64,000 bases of DNA from Lytechinus pictus (Eukaryota > Echinodermata > Echinoidea > Temnopleuroida > Toxopneustidae): contig NC_087247.1 of assembly GCF_037042905.1 (NCBI RefSeq), positions 40,213,920 through 40,277,919 on the forward strand, read 5' to 3'. The notes under the pieces are model-generated. The model was not told where the DNA came from. It did not search any database and saw nothing but the letters and a program-made list of their open reading frames with translations. How positions within the stretch are numbered: the stretch's first letter is position 1; each line of letters starts with the position of its first letter. The position numbers and the translations under genes were made by a program. Below are positions 23,901 through 36,100 of the stretch, piece by piece.

Positions 23901-24625
23901 TGAGATGCTCAAATGATACGTGGCACATAATCATAATGGTGTCAGGGCAGGTTTTTCTCTCATAATTCGTTCTCTCTTCTATACTAATTCGTTTCATGAC
24001 CTACAACTTGTAGCGATATCACGATTTTGAAAGCAGGAGTGGGGGGGGGGGCGAATGGAAGGCAAAGGTTCTAACGTGGATGGGGCGGGATGTTGCCCCC
24101 TTTACGGCTTTAATAAGATTCTTAAGAATTATGTACGGTGCATTAACAAGCGGTTGTGACTGAGGAGGAATTGCTACTTATAACTCGTTCCATCAACTAA
24201 CTTTCAGAGAGTCACGAGTCTTAGAGACCGAATCATCTTAATGAAAAATGAAGAAATATAACCTTTGGATGGTGGGTATATACTAGCTGAAGACCCAGGA
24301 AATTATTTGTCTGAGCTTTTATGGATTTTGATATTGGTACGTGATGGATGATGTAAAGTAAATATCCCGGCACATTGTGCAAAATATCATTTTTCTCAAT
24401 TTTAATATATTTTGGGGAGGGGGGGGGGGGCTGCATTGGAATCTGAGAATCAATTAATTCTGATCCTGATAATTAACAATCATGACATTTCATTCAATCG
24501 TTGGCTGTTTGGAAAAGTGTCTTTAATTATTGAACGAAATATATATTTCAGTTTGACCAGCAAAACGAATGCATTTACTTTTTGGTTTTTGGCATGATGT
24601 ATTTTAACTCTTTGGTCGAATTACC

Positions 24626-24626
<1 letters not shown>
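23901..24626. other. NEIL2-HMGA intergenic, poly-G runs
   Basis: Two poly-G runs (about 24041-24050 and 24417-24430). Nothing coding recognised. Confidence 0.35.
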
Positions 24627-24680
<54 letters not shown>

Positions 24681-24893
24681 AAGTTATACATGTACAACAG
24701 CTTTGGCAACTCTTTTTATTTATATTGTAAAGAAATGGATGAAGAGAACAATGGTAGGCGTAGCTTAAATCAAGGTTCCCCAGAGCTATCTACCCTTTGG
24801 ATAGCTCTGGGGAACCTTGATTTAAGCTACGCCTACCATTGTTCTCTTCATCCATTTCTTTACAATATATATATATATATATATATATATACA
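24627..24893. repeat. TA microsatellites flanking a 70-bp perfect hairpin
   Basis: Arms 24721-24790 and 24800-24869 are exact reverse complements, separated by a 9-base loop. (TA)n lies to the left (about 24628-24677) and directly to the right (about 24865-24892). Confidence 0.9.
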
Positions 24894-26474
24894 AATTATT
24901 AATGTAAAGTATTAATGCAGAATACTTAATGGTCGGACTATTCTGCCTGAAAATCAGAATTCTTTATTACTCTAATGACAACGATAATGTTTCATAAGCA
25001 TTGTGATGAAAAAATATAATCCGGAGTTCCCGTTTTGTAAAGCTTTTTTAAAATTCTTGCCCGTATTCAGACTATTAAACAAAAATGTATAAAAAAGAAC
25101 AACTATAAAGAACACAATTCATACAGTGTATCTTGTCTTACATTGCTTTTATCTAAACGTATTTTTTTACTCAGAGAAATGATCGTATTTGCATCAATAC
25201 AATTGTAACTATATAGCAGTAATTCATAAACATGACTGTATATGATATGTTATGGAAGTCAATCAGATCTTTCTCCTCCTCTCTTTCTCTTTGTTTGTAA
25301 TTTCGATATTTATTTTCTTTCTGAAAACAGAGAAAAAAAATATGTGAAGGTATACTACTTCAGAAGTTCAGACCCAAAAATAAATCAATTAAAATATATG
25401 ACATTGTATCAAAAGGTTATACACTTCTTTTGAAATTCTGATTAAACGTGTTCAAAGACAATTTTAAAGAAATGATTAGTGTAGAGGCTACTTTAATTAC
25501 ACACGATTGTTACTTTGGTGTTGTATGAAGAGAAATCAAATCTTATTTTTTAGAAGAATAATCTACATGCAATGAATTTTCAAAAAAAAAATTGGGGTGT
25601 TATATATATTTCAAAGTTTTGCATGAAAACCGGTTTGCTAAAAAGTAGCAGAAAACGGTAAGTACATACCCGAATTTGTACATTTTGACGGGCAGAAATG
25701 TTCCCTATTTATAGTACTTTTAGTTCTTTACTTCTTAAGGTTTCTTTTTTGGAATTATTTTTACTATCACTTCGGAGTTCTCTCCAGCCTTATACACCGC
25801 TTATACAGATATATTTACCAGTTGGAATCTTTCCATGTTTACGACTGTATGATAAGTATAATAGCCAAGAAATATATATATTTCATTTCTACTCTGAAGC
25901 CAAGTAAGATATCGATCAATCGCACATTTTTTTAGCTAACCATGTATAATTTCTCACTATACCATAATCCCTTCTCCGTATATAGGATTACTGCTCAAAG
26001 ACAGAGCGCCATCTCCCGTTTCTCTTGCAGTGAATTTCCTCCATCCCTGAAAAGGGGGGGGGGGGGGTTAATTTTTTCACTTTGTTGTTTGCTTCGGGGT
26101 TTGCTTTCTTTCACTTCAGCGGGGCAAATTTTTCAAACCTGAACCCCAGGCAAACAACCCCGACCCCGATTGATACATGGAATTAAAGATTTACTTTATG
26201 GTACAAAACTGGATTTTATTTCAAGTTCCCTAAAGACCTTAAATAATTATGTAGAGCAGGTTAAAAAAAATATAATTGTATGTGATCAACTCATTCTTTT
26301 ATGCTGGATATATGGAAATTATGAAAAGAGGTTCATGATTATTATATGTGGTATACTGGCGTATTGGAAAATTAATAATTACATTTTCAGATAATACTCA
26401 GATAAAAATCTACATCTCATGACTACTTGTTCAGAAGACTGAAATTGAATAAAGATGAAAAAAGAAGATTACGT
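24894..26474. other. AT-rich intergenic stretch
   Basis: A run of 13 G lies near 26054, followed by a short CGGGGTTTGC / AACCCCAGGCAAAC inverted word pair. No gene recognised. Confidence 0.35.
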
Positions 26475-26485
26475 GGTTTACACAG

Positions 26486-26618
26486 GCGCGGATCCAGCCG
26501 GATTAGATAAAATACCATTTTAAGCGCCATATTGGTTTTATTTTTGTTTTGTTTTTTTGCACAATAGTCAACCTCTCAAAACTATTGTGTCTAATCCGCT
26601 TAAAGATCCACACGGGGG
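26486..26618. mobile_element. Small MITE-like inverted repeat
   Basis: GCGGATCCAGCCGGATTAGA at the left and TCTAATCCGC ... GATCCACAC at the right form imperfect terminal inverted repeats, followed by a poly-G run at about 26615. Confidence 0.35.
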
Positions 26619-26774
26619 GGGGGGGGGGCGACCTCTATGTCTTTTTAAGTAATGAAATTTAAAAAAGGAAAAAAGAACTGAAAGAAAAGAAAGAAGAATA
26701 TAAAAAAGAGATATCCTGACCGTATAACTCTATTTGATAAAGATATGACAACACTTTCGGCGGCCTTTCCCACC

Positions 26775-27366
26775 TTAAAGGAGAATGAAACCCTTGAAAC
26801 CAGCTGAATCCATATCAAAGAGAAAAATCAAAGAAACATATTGTTGAAAGTTTGAGGAAGATTGAATGAATAATAAGAAAGTTATGAGCATTTGAATATT
26901 GAGATCACTAATGCCATGTAGTTCCTCCCATTGGCAATGCGACCAAGATCTGTGATGTCACACACGTACAACTCTCTCATTACTTTAGTACTTATTTCAC
27001 TTATATTCTCACTTTTATAGAGTCTATCACAAGGTGAGGTGTTCTCTTTATGAGAGGACAAGTACAGAGGTTTCACGACATTATATCATTGATGAATCGT
27101 TTGTCATATGATTAGAATGAGCAAAAAGAGATGTTTTGGGGTTTATTTTCAGTGTCCAAAAGGGGAGAGCTGTTCATCTGTGACATCATAGATCTTGGTC
27201 GCATTGCCAATGGGAGGATCTCCATAGCATTAGTGATCTCGACATTCAAATGCTCATAACTCTTCTATTGCTAGTCCTATTTTACTCAAACTTTTGTTGA
27301 TCTTATTCTTTGATTTTTCTGCTTTCACAAAAGCTAACTTGCTCAAAGAGTTTCATTCTTCTTTAA
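26775..27366. mobile_element. Foldback element, family J
   Basis: Left end TTAAAGGAGAATGAAAC and right end the complement of TTAAAGAAGAATGAAAC. Arms of about 200 bp stay recognisable inwards (for example CCCATTGGCAATGCGACC opposite its complement near 27200). Confidence 0.75.
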
Positions 27367-28231
27367 CAAGCCTATAACCTGGCACCCCCGCGATCCGCGG
27401 ATATTCCCATTCTTATGATTTTGTTAAAAGGGTATACTTGCAATTTTCTGTTGCAAAGTATACCATTCTCGCATTGAAAGTGAGATTCTATTTCCTCAAT
27501 ATTGTAAAGAGAGAAATCGAAATAGAATAAAATGGCTTATCTTCCGTCATATTGTGGTTGTTGCGTGTTCTAGAGTCGTGAGAATATCAGTTTTTAAATG
27601 CAAAACTCAGTTGTCATAATTAGAAAAAAAATCTCCGATAAATACCCAAACAGACAATGGGCATTTTATTTTAATCCTTTAATACACTTTTATTTGAAAA
27701 GGAATATGATTATATTCTATTGAAAACACGATTTTTTTCTAAATGACAAAATAATTTATTTTCTTTAATCAATATCTTTTATAAGTTCTCTATGCAGAGA
27801 ACTATGTAGGCTTAACTCTTGAAATAAGACTGTTTTAAGAGTTTATAAAATTAACTTTTTATAGTTCTCCACTCCCATATGAGTGCCTGATTATTTGTGT
27901 AATTGAATCAATCTAACTCCCACATCCCTGATCTAACGTAAAACAGGGTTGTAATGTTCCTTTAATTATACGGAAAATAGTCAACATTTCAAGTGATATA
28001 ATTATACCAGACAAAGTAATATATAAAACAACTTGACCACAACACGTATCCTGTTGAGGATGTAATTAACCTCAATACAAGCGACTATCGACGGTCTAAA
28101 GTTCTGACAAAGTCCCTGTAATAAGCTAAACTAAAAGCCATATTTGAAATGTAATCAATGGTGCACGGATCCGGAAAAAATACAATTTTTTAAACAGAAA
28201 AGTTGCGTCGTGGTGTCGTTTGATTGCGCAA
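27367..28231. other. AT-rich intergenic stretch
   Basis: I see no gene or repeat structure here. Confidence 0.35.
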
Positions 28232-28495
28232 GGGCGGAAATCCCTCCCCAAAGGTAGGGGGGGGGGGGCCAGGGGCTGGCAAATTTGACAGGCAAAAAAA
28301 AGGGGAAAAAAAGTTTATCACCAAAAAAGTAAGATAAACTCGTCTAAAATACATGTTTTATTTCGATTTTGAATGATGTACTTCTTTCTATTATAATTAA
28401 AGGACCACAAATAGTAGGGGGACATTTGATATTGTGCCCCCCCCTACTATTTTGGGTAGGGGGACGCGTCCCTCTGTCCCCTGGGATTTCCGCCC
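28232..28495. mobile_element. MITE-like element with 13-bp terminal inverted repeats
   Basis: GGGCGGAAATCCC at the left and its exact complement at the right, with a poly-G run (about 28257-28267) inside. No clear target duplication. Confidence 0.55.
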
Positions 28496-28849
28496 ATGGT
28501 GATTGGAGTGTTGATTCGACGGAAAGACGAAAATGTGATGACTTTTGACCTTCTTTTGTTGCTTAATTGTCATAAAAACAAAGAAAAAAAAACAAATCGA
28601 AAATATTCCCCTTCTGGGCATAGTGCACCCATTATGATCCTTATGATCATCAAGCGGCGTTATAAAGGAATATCATAATGGTGGAGATATTGAGAGCAAA
28701 ATCTACCTGATATTGGGGGCACCCGAAATCAAAAGTGACTTTGATATACCTGTCAGTGGTCAGTGGAGGTGCACACACTGGGGAGGTGGAACTAAAGTGT
28801 GGAAAATCAGCTGTTAAAAGCAGAAGAAGGGGTACAAATTTTCGTTTTG

Positions 28850-29040
28850 CTTGCCAGTGTTGGAACTCCTCTGCCTCAGCACATGCACTGCAACAGTTTC
28901 GTTAGGTCTAACACCAGAAAGGTGTTTATACATGCAACACCAATTAGTATCAAAACAGCAACGGTTTGATTCCAAACTGGTGTTGTTTCAATACTTCTCT
29001 GGTGTGGATTCCGGGCTGGTGTTAAATCAACATTTTCAAG
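28850..29040. repeat. Short repeated words of a dispersed repeat
   Basis: CTGGTGTT and AACACCA words in both orientations suggest a small decayed inverted-repeat element. Similar TGGTGTTAAA words occur around 61840-61880. Confidence 0.3.
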
Positions 29041-29809
29041 TCACTATAAAAAAATCGTGCGCTTCGTTCAAGCTCGCATTATTTATTTACTGAACTACGT
29101 ATCTTATCAAACAGGACTTAAATCATTAATTTTTCAGGGACCGAGTAAAATGTCATCTCGCGTTTCGCTTTCCTGTTATATTTAATTTTATTTTTTGGGT
29201 AAGATACGCATCTTTGTTCAGTATGTAGGCTTATACCGTTTTAGGTGTAGGCCTATGTCTTTCAAAACGTTCAACTCTCACTTTTTATTTGAGTATAGCG
29301 AGATGTGATTACTTGGCCTATTTCTACAAAACAATCTTTGAAATGTCCTCGGGCCGGTTAGGTATCAACTAAATTTCAAAGTGTGGTTCGCAACGCATGA
29401 ATTCGATACGAATGACCCCCTCCTATGCTTAGTCCTCCCCTGACTTACCCCTACCCCACTGCACTCCGAGACCGCACCGCGTTTTGAGCCCCCCCCCCCC
29501 CACACACAGACTCTTTTGTGCCTTTGTACTGTCGAGGCTCACAGTAAAATGTCGTTTTATTGGCGATATGACTACCTAAAAGAAAACTGATTACTGATTG
29601 CATGTCGTGTACATTGGAATGTCAAATACGTCCTTTTTTATCAGTAGACCAACCCAATGCGACGCCTACACATTTTCTATTATGCCCCCTTTAATAACGA
29701 AGCACGTGGTTAAAAGAGCTGAAGTTGACTTTCGTTTTGTTGATCCCAGGCCAGGGCCTTGCTTGTGTACCCGATCGATCCGACCCACGCACACAATGTA
29801 CTGTACTAG

Positions 29810-29819
29810 TATATATATA
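29810..29819 (+). promoter_or_regulatory. Possible TATA box for HMGA
   Basis: TATATATATA lies 244 bp upstream of the HMGA start codon in a less AT-rich stretch. It could equally be a short microsatellite. Confidence 0.25.
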
Positions 29820-30062
29820 CAGTGTGTAGCTAGCTCATAACAAAGGACGCTGAATTTTCCAGTGTTGTTTAAGCGTTGCGGACAATCAGCTGATCACTTC
29901 TTCAAGTACCTCTCTGTTCTACGTTTCTCACAGGAAGACAAATCTGTACAGCGAAGTCTTGGAAAAAATATACGCTGCTATACTATTGGGGGTGAACTAG
30001 ATCGAATTGTAATTTAGGTCGAAAGAGAGGGGAGATAGTTCAAGACAAGAGATCAGGGCAAA

Positions 30063-30152
30063 ATGGCTGACACATCTGCTGCGGCCGGAGATGCTGGTGG
30101 AGAACCCGTGAAACGGGGCAGGGGAAGACCCCGCAAGCAGCCCGAGTGCGAG
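30063..30152 (+). CDS. HMGA2: HMGA exon 1 (start, AT-hook 1)
   Basis: Thirty codons from MADTSAAAGD through the first AT-hook to ECE, then donor GTATTT. GC-rich against its surroundings. Confidence 0.9.
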
Positions 30153-33100
30153 GTATTTGTCTCAAGATTGTTCATGTGTGAACTGTGATTGTCTGTGTTT
30201 CCTCTTGGCCTGGCTTTCTTTAGAAATTCCTGACAGAGCAAAAGAAAATGGTTAAGTTTCACATTGCATAGATCTACTTAAATCTACAATGGAGGATAAT
30301 TAGGTTTCCACCCCAAAGTCAAAGAAAATTAATTGTGGCAAGTTGAGCAGTGAATTGTGAGTACAGATGCAGGGGCCTTGTGATCGGGGGGGGGGGGGGG
30401 GGGGGGGGGGGTGCATCCCCGATGACCTGCATTATTGTACTTCATCTGAATGAGAAGGGAAATAGATTTGTGATATGTAGTATAGAATAGGGAAATAACT
30501 CAGAGTCACATCATTCATCAACATAAATGTGACGAAGAGAGGGGGGGGGGGTGGAAAGAAAGAAGGTGTGTGTGTGTACATGGTGGACGCATTGACAATT
30601 AGACCATGTCGATAGTGGATGAACTGATGGTAGACCAAATGGGAGTTGATGAATTGGCAATTGGACAAATTGGCTTTAGAGGAATGGGAAATAAACTGTG
30701 TGTAGGGGGAGAGATTGGAGATTTGGCATAAAAATGGTATTTATGAAATCACACAGAAAATATGTTTCCTCCTCATATCAAGGAGTTACTCCTTGTTTAT
30801 ACATACTTGGCTTGGTCTTGGATGTTCATGATTTAAAGAGGCAATGGGGTGCATTACTCTGTTGTTTATATATTAAATTTGCTCTTTTTCATTTCCCCTG
30901 AGCTGTGGTGCCCCACCGCCCAATTTCTATGTTTGCAGGGAGAAGACCATCTATGAGTGAAAAAGTCGTAATACAAAAGTTTAATTTAATAAAAAGGTCT
31001 AATTCCCTTCATTTTAAAATTGATCACTAACTTGATAAAATGATTATTGAAATAATGTCTTTTGAAATAGAAATAAATTTTACCTTTTGTGTTCTTTTTA
31101 TGAGGAATGCTGATTCAATTATATTTACTTGAGGTTGTTGCAGGGTAGGATATAATTTTCACTTTTATGGGCTATCTTTTTATCCATATTGGGGCGATTG
31201 CAGAATTTTTGGGGCTATTTCTTTCATTTGAGGGCTACTTTTTCGGCGTAACAAGCAATTATGAAAAAATGCAAATATCGTTATTCTCCCAAAGTTACAT
31301 GTAGAATATTGATTTTGTGAATAATCTTAAATATTGTTTGTGGAACGATTCTAGATAGAAATTAGAATGGTCGCCCCAAAGCATGCACTTAGGGGGAACT
31401 TTAGAGATGATTTGGGCAGTGGCAAAGTATGCTGAGTTGTATGGAGAGGTATGGGGCTCTACATTTATTAAAGTGTCATGTTGCCATTACATGCATATTT
31501 GTTTTTGAGATTGTCTTTGAATTGATCTTTGTCCTCTACATTAACATTTTATGAACATAGGGCAACACAACATATACACAGGAAGAAGATCATTATGTGG
31601 AGTAGTAAAACATTACAAAAGTTGGACAAAGTATTGAAACCTCTCCCTTCTCCGAGTGTAATTCACTTTTATTGTGAAATACTGAGAGTGCTACAAGTAG
31701 GAGAGGAAGCTTTGGTACTATGCATTAAAGAGAACCTCTTTACTGATAACATCGAAGGACAAAGAACTGGTATTTTGATTTTGCATTGAGTGTAACCTTG
31801 AGTAGTCATTGTTTGAACAGGTGATTGACTATGATCAAGTACCCCCATTCATCAACAGAAAATTGTGATGTGCATAAAGTTCATGATCAATTCATTTTAT
31901 CACCATTACATATTGATATCTTAATCATGTTATTCAAAAATTTAAATACAGATTTTACATAGTTTTATTTTATTGGTGCTCTACCACATTCATGTTTGTC
32001 TGATAATATGAATTTTTGTCAGTTTTCTGTGAATGTACATCTTACAGAATTGTTTCTCATCTACATGTAGATACTAGATGTGTATGCTTGCTATGTAAGA
32101 GTGTTTGTTATAAACCCTTAGAAATTGCTGTAGTAGTATTAGTAGTGGTAGAAGATGCTTGTCAAGATCAAGAAACATCCAAAGTAACTTCTCTACTAAA
32201 TTAGATGTTTGTGTTATTCCTGTTTGATTTTATGGAAACCTTTCTACAACAAGCCTGTTATTAACTTTTTTTTAATATGATCTTTCCATCTCCAATAGAC
32301 TTATTGAGAACATAATGCAAACATGTAAATTTGAAATACTGACAAGACTTCTTGAAAAAAAAAGTTTCAAAACATATTTGTTGCAGTCAGAGATTAAGAA
32401 AAAATTGAAACAAGCTTGGTTAATGAATATATTGAATATACTATAATATTACATGATTGTCTGGTAATAAGCGAAAACATTGAGAAATTACAATTTGATT
32501 AGCTGATAGACTTCTTGAAAAGAATTTAATAGATTTGTCCGATACCTGATAGACTTATTGATAAACTTCACAACACAACTTTCCAATGGACTTCTTTCCT
32601 ATGGGTTTCATTTTAGACCTCTTGATAGAGATGATTTTTCTGACATGTAGACTTTTCAAAACATTACTTGGTTGATGTATTTAAAAAAAGAATATTGTCT
32701 GATAGACTTAATTCATGATGTACATGTATGTAGGCAAAAAAATAATTTGATAGACATGCTTGGGGACTGCAACATACATGTAGCAGCAGGTAGTACAGGC
32801 CTAGCAGGTAGTCTTATTGAAAGACTGTAACCAATTTGTCTGAAAGACCTCTTGATAAAATATTTTACTGTGTATATTGTGTGATGATAGTCCTCTTGAG
32901 AAACATCTGTAGCCGATCTAGGCTTCCTGAGAAAAAGCAAACCACATACATGTACTTGGTGGGCAGACCTCTTGAAAGATATTAAGAAGTTTGTCCGTTA
33001 CTTGGAACATAATAAAAAAAATTATACTTCATGAGAAACTGCAAACCACTTAAAAGACATTTTAAAAGATTGTAAGAAGCTTCTCTGATAACCAACCTAG

Positions 33101-36100
33101 AGAGACTAATCAAAAGATTAAAAGAAATATGTTTGATACTTGGAATGCATCCAAACCAATCTAGAATTCCTAAGAAATTGCAACTTTGTTGATAGACCTC
33201 TTGAAAGATTGAAAGAAACTTGTTTGATACTTGGATTACATGTTCTAAAACTAACCTGGACTTCTTTAGAAACTGGAAACTATTTGGTTGATAGACTACT
33301 TGAAAAATAAAATGAAGCTTGTCTGATAAGTTGGAAAAAATCTAAGACCAACCTGGACTTCTTTAGAAACTGCAAACTACTTGGTTGATGGCTACTTGAA
33401 AGAAAAGTGAAGCTTGTCCGATACTTGGAATAGGCCTACATTTAAAACCACTCTAGACTTCATTTAATAGAAATTGCCAACTACTTGTTTGACAGACTCT
33501 TTGAAAGTTGAAGCCTATCTGTTATATCTGTTACTTGCAATACATAAACAACCCGGACTTCTTGAGAAACTGCAAACTACTTGGATGAAACTTCTTGAAA
33601 AATTGAAAGAAATTAATTTGTCCTATCTTAATATCTAAATCTAACCAAGACTTCTTTGGCAACTGCAAACGACATGGTTGGTAGACTACTTGAAAGATAA
33701 ACTGAAGCTTGTCTGATACTTGGGAGTTTCTGAAAACCTGCTACCTACAAAATCGAAAGACTTCTTGATAGATTGTAAATAATATTTTACTGATGCTTGG
33801 AATACATCTATTAAAATACATCTAATACTAAAAGTCTAAAACCTATCTTGACACCCTTTAAATGAAAGAAATTGCAAACTTCTTGGTTGATGGCTACTTG
33901 AAAGATAAAATGAAGCTCGTCTACTTGGATGAAACTTCTTGAATACTTCCAATACATAATAACCAACCTGGACTTCCTGAGAAACTGCAAACTACTTGTT
34001 GATACATGTATGCCTTTTGAAAGATTGGAATAAAAACTTGTTTGATCCTTGAAATATATCTAAAACCAATTTAGACTTCCTGATATACCCTTTTTACACA
34101 GGATTTTCTTAGCCCCAGACTATCGCTAACCCCGTACTATCCTTAACCCCGTACTATTTTTTTTCCTTTTTACACATGCCAAATTTTTATTGCTAACCCC
34201 GGATAAGGAATGCTTGCTTTTCACACACGAAACTCGCTAACCCCGGACTAGTGGTAGCTCATTCACTCGTTCCCTTTTTACACACGCTAAAATTTCCTTA
34301 ACCCTGTACTATAAATTGCCATTTAGCCCCACCTATAGTACGGGGTTAAGCTTAGCCCACTTTCGTTTTACACTAGCGATCTTAACCCCGTACTATCGCT
34401 CTTAGCACCACAATTGCTGGGATAACCCTGCTTTTTTGCAGGGCCAAATAATCCCGTACTAAAGGTGGGGTTATCCCACTTTGCAAAAATGCTGTGTAAA
34501 AAGAAAGTGGGCTAAGCTTAACCCCGTACTATAGGTGGGGCTAAATGGCAATTTAGCCCCACCTATAGTACGGGGTTAAGGAAATTTTAGCGTGTGTAAA
34601 AAGGGTAATAGACTGCAATCTACTAGGTTGAAACATCTTGAATGATTGTATGAAAGTTATTTGATACTTGGAATACATACATCTGAAACCAATCGAGATT
34701 TCTTTTAACTACTTGGTTGATAGACTACATGCATTTGAAAGATTGTAAGAAACTTTTCTGACACTTGGGAGTTTCTGAAAAGCTGCTACACCTACAAAAT
34801 CAAAAGACTTCTTGGTAGATTGTAAAAAGATTTTACTGATACTTGGAATACTACTTCCTGAGACACTGCAACATATTTGGGTCATAGACTACATAACTGA
34901 AAAAGCTTGTCTTAATGAATTCTTGATAAACCTCTTTACAACATTTCTGTATGATAGATTTTGGGTGAAAATATTCCACTGCAATATCTGATAGACTTCT
35001 AGACTGCACCATATTTGGTAAGTGGAAGTCTTGAAAGATGATCGTTCAAGTATTTCTGCTGGACTTCTTGATAAACCGTTTATCTTAAAAGCATGCATGT
35101 CTGGTAGACCTCTTGTGTTACCCAAAGAATACTTCTTGGAAAACTGCAATACTTGTACATGTTGATGTTCATGTGATGTATTAATATGGTAATATCACTA
35201 AGTACTTGGTTGATAGAACTCTTTAAAAACAAGTACAATGCTTTTCAAATCAAGACTACAGGTATTTAAGAATATACTTTTAAATAGCATTGACTTCTCT
35301 ATAATGACAACATTGTTAGTTCTGGACCAGCTTGTCTGGTACAGTTCATGAGACAATTGCTTACATTAGCTAGACCAAGAACTTGTGGGATAATTGTAGG
35401 TTTTGTAATATGGTTGCCATCATGCTTTATAGGATAATGTTTCCCTACTATGGATTGGATGTCTTCCCTTTTATGTGAAGCTACAACATTTAACTAATTG
35501 TGAATGAGTGAATAGAAGATGCTGAAATTCATGTAAAAGGGAAATATTCAAAGGAAAATTTAAAGAGAAGAGTGTGTTATCATTTGTAAGTTATAAAAAT
35601 AAATCCTAGTTTCGTCTCTTTGCACAAGCCCTGAAAATTACTTTCTTTCATTTAGGCCTGTTAATTTATTTTTCCCCAAATGTCTTCAGTATTATATTTT
35701 TTGTTATTGCCTATGTCCACTATACCAAGTATGTGGTTGACAGCTGCATTATGTTTTGAATATTTCAGGTTGTCTATCTGTCTGTTTGTCCACCCATCCA
35801 TTGCTCTGTCCTGTTATCATTCTCATGATGGTAGAGAACCGTTTGATAGATTAACTTCAAACTTAGAGTGATGACAGTAATTTGGGAATAATCATGGTCA
35901 ATTGTCAAAGTTCTAGGTCATATCTGAAATATCTTATTCTAGTCTATTTGACAATTTCCGAACCTAGAAATGTTCATTCCGATGAAGTTTTTTTCTTGAT
36001 TTGTGTTCCTATGGGGTCCTAAAACAAATTCAGCTTGGTTGCCCAAAGTTGCCGTTTGGGCAATTTTGCTAATTTGCATAAATCCAAAATGGCGGCCAAA

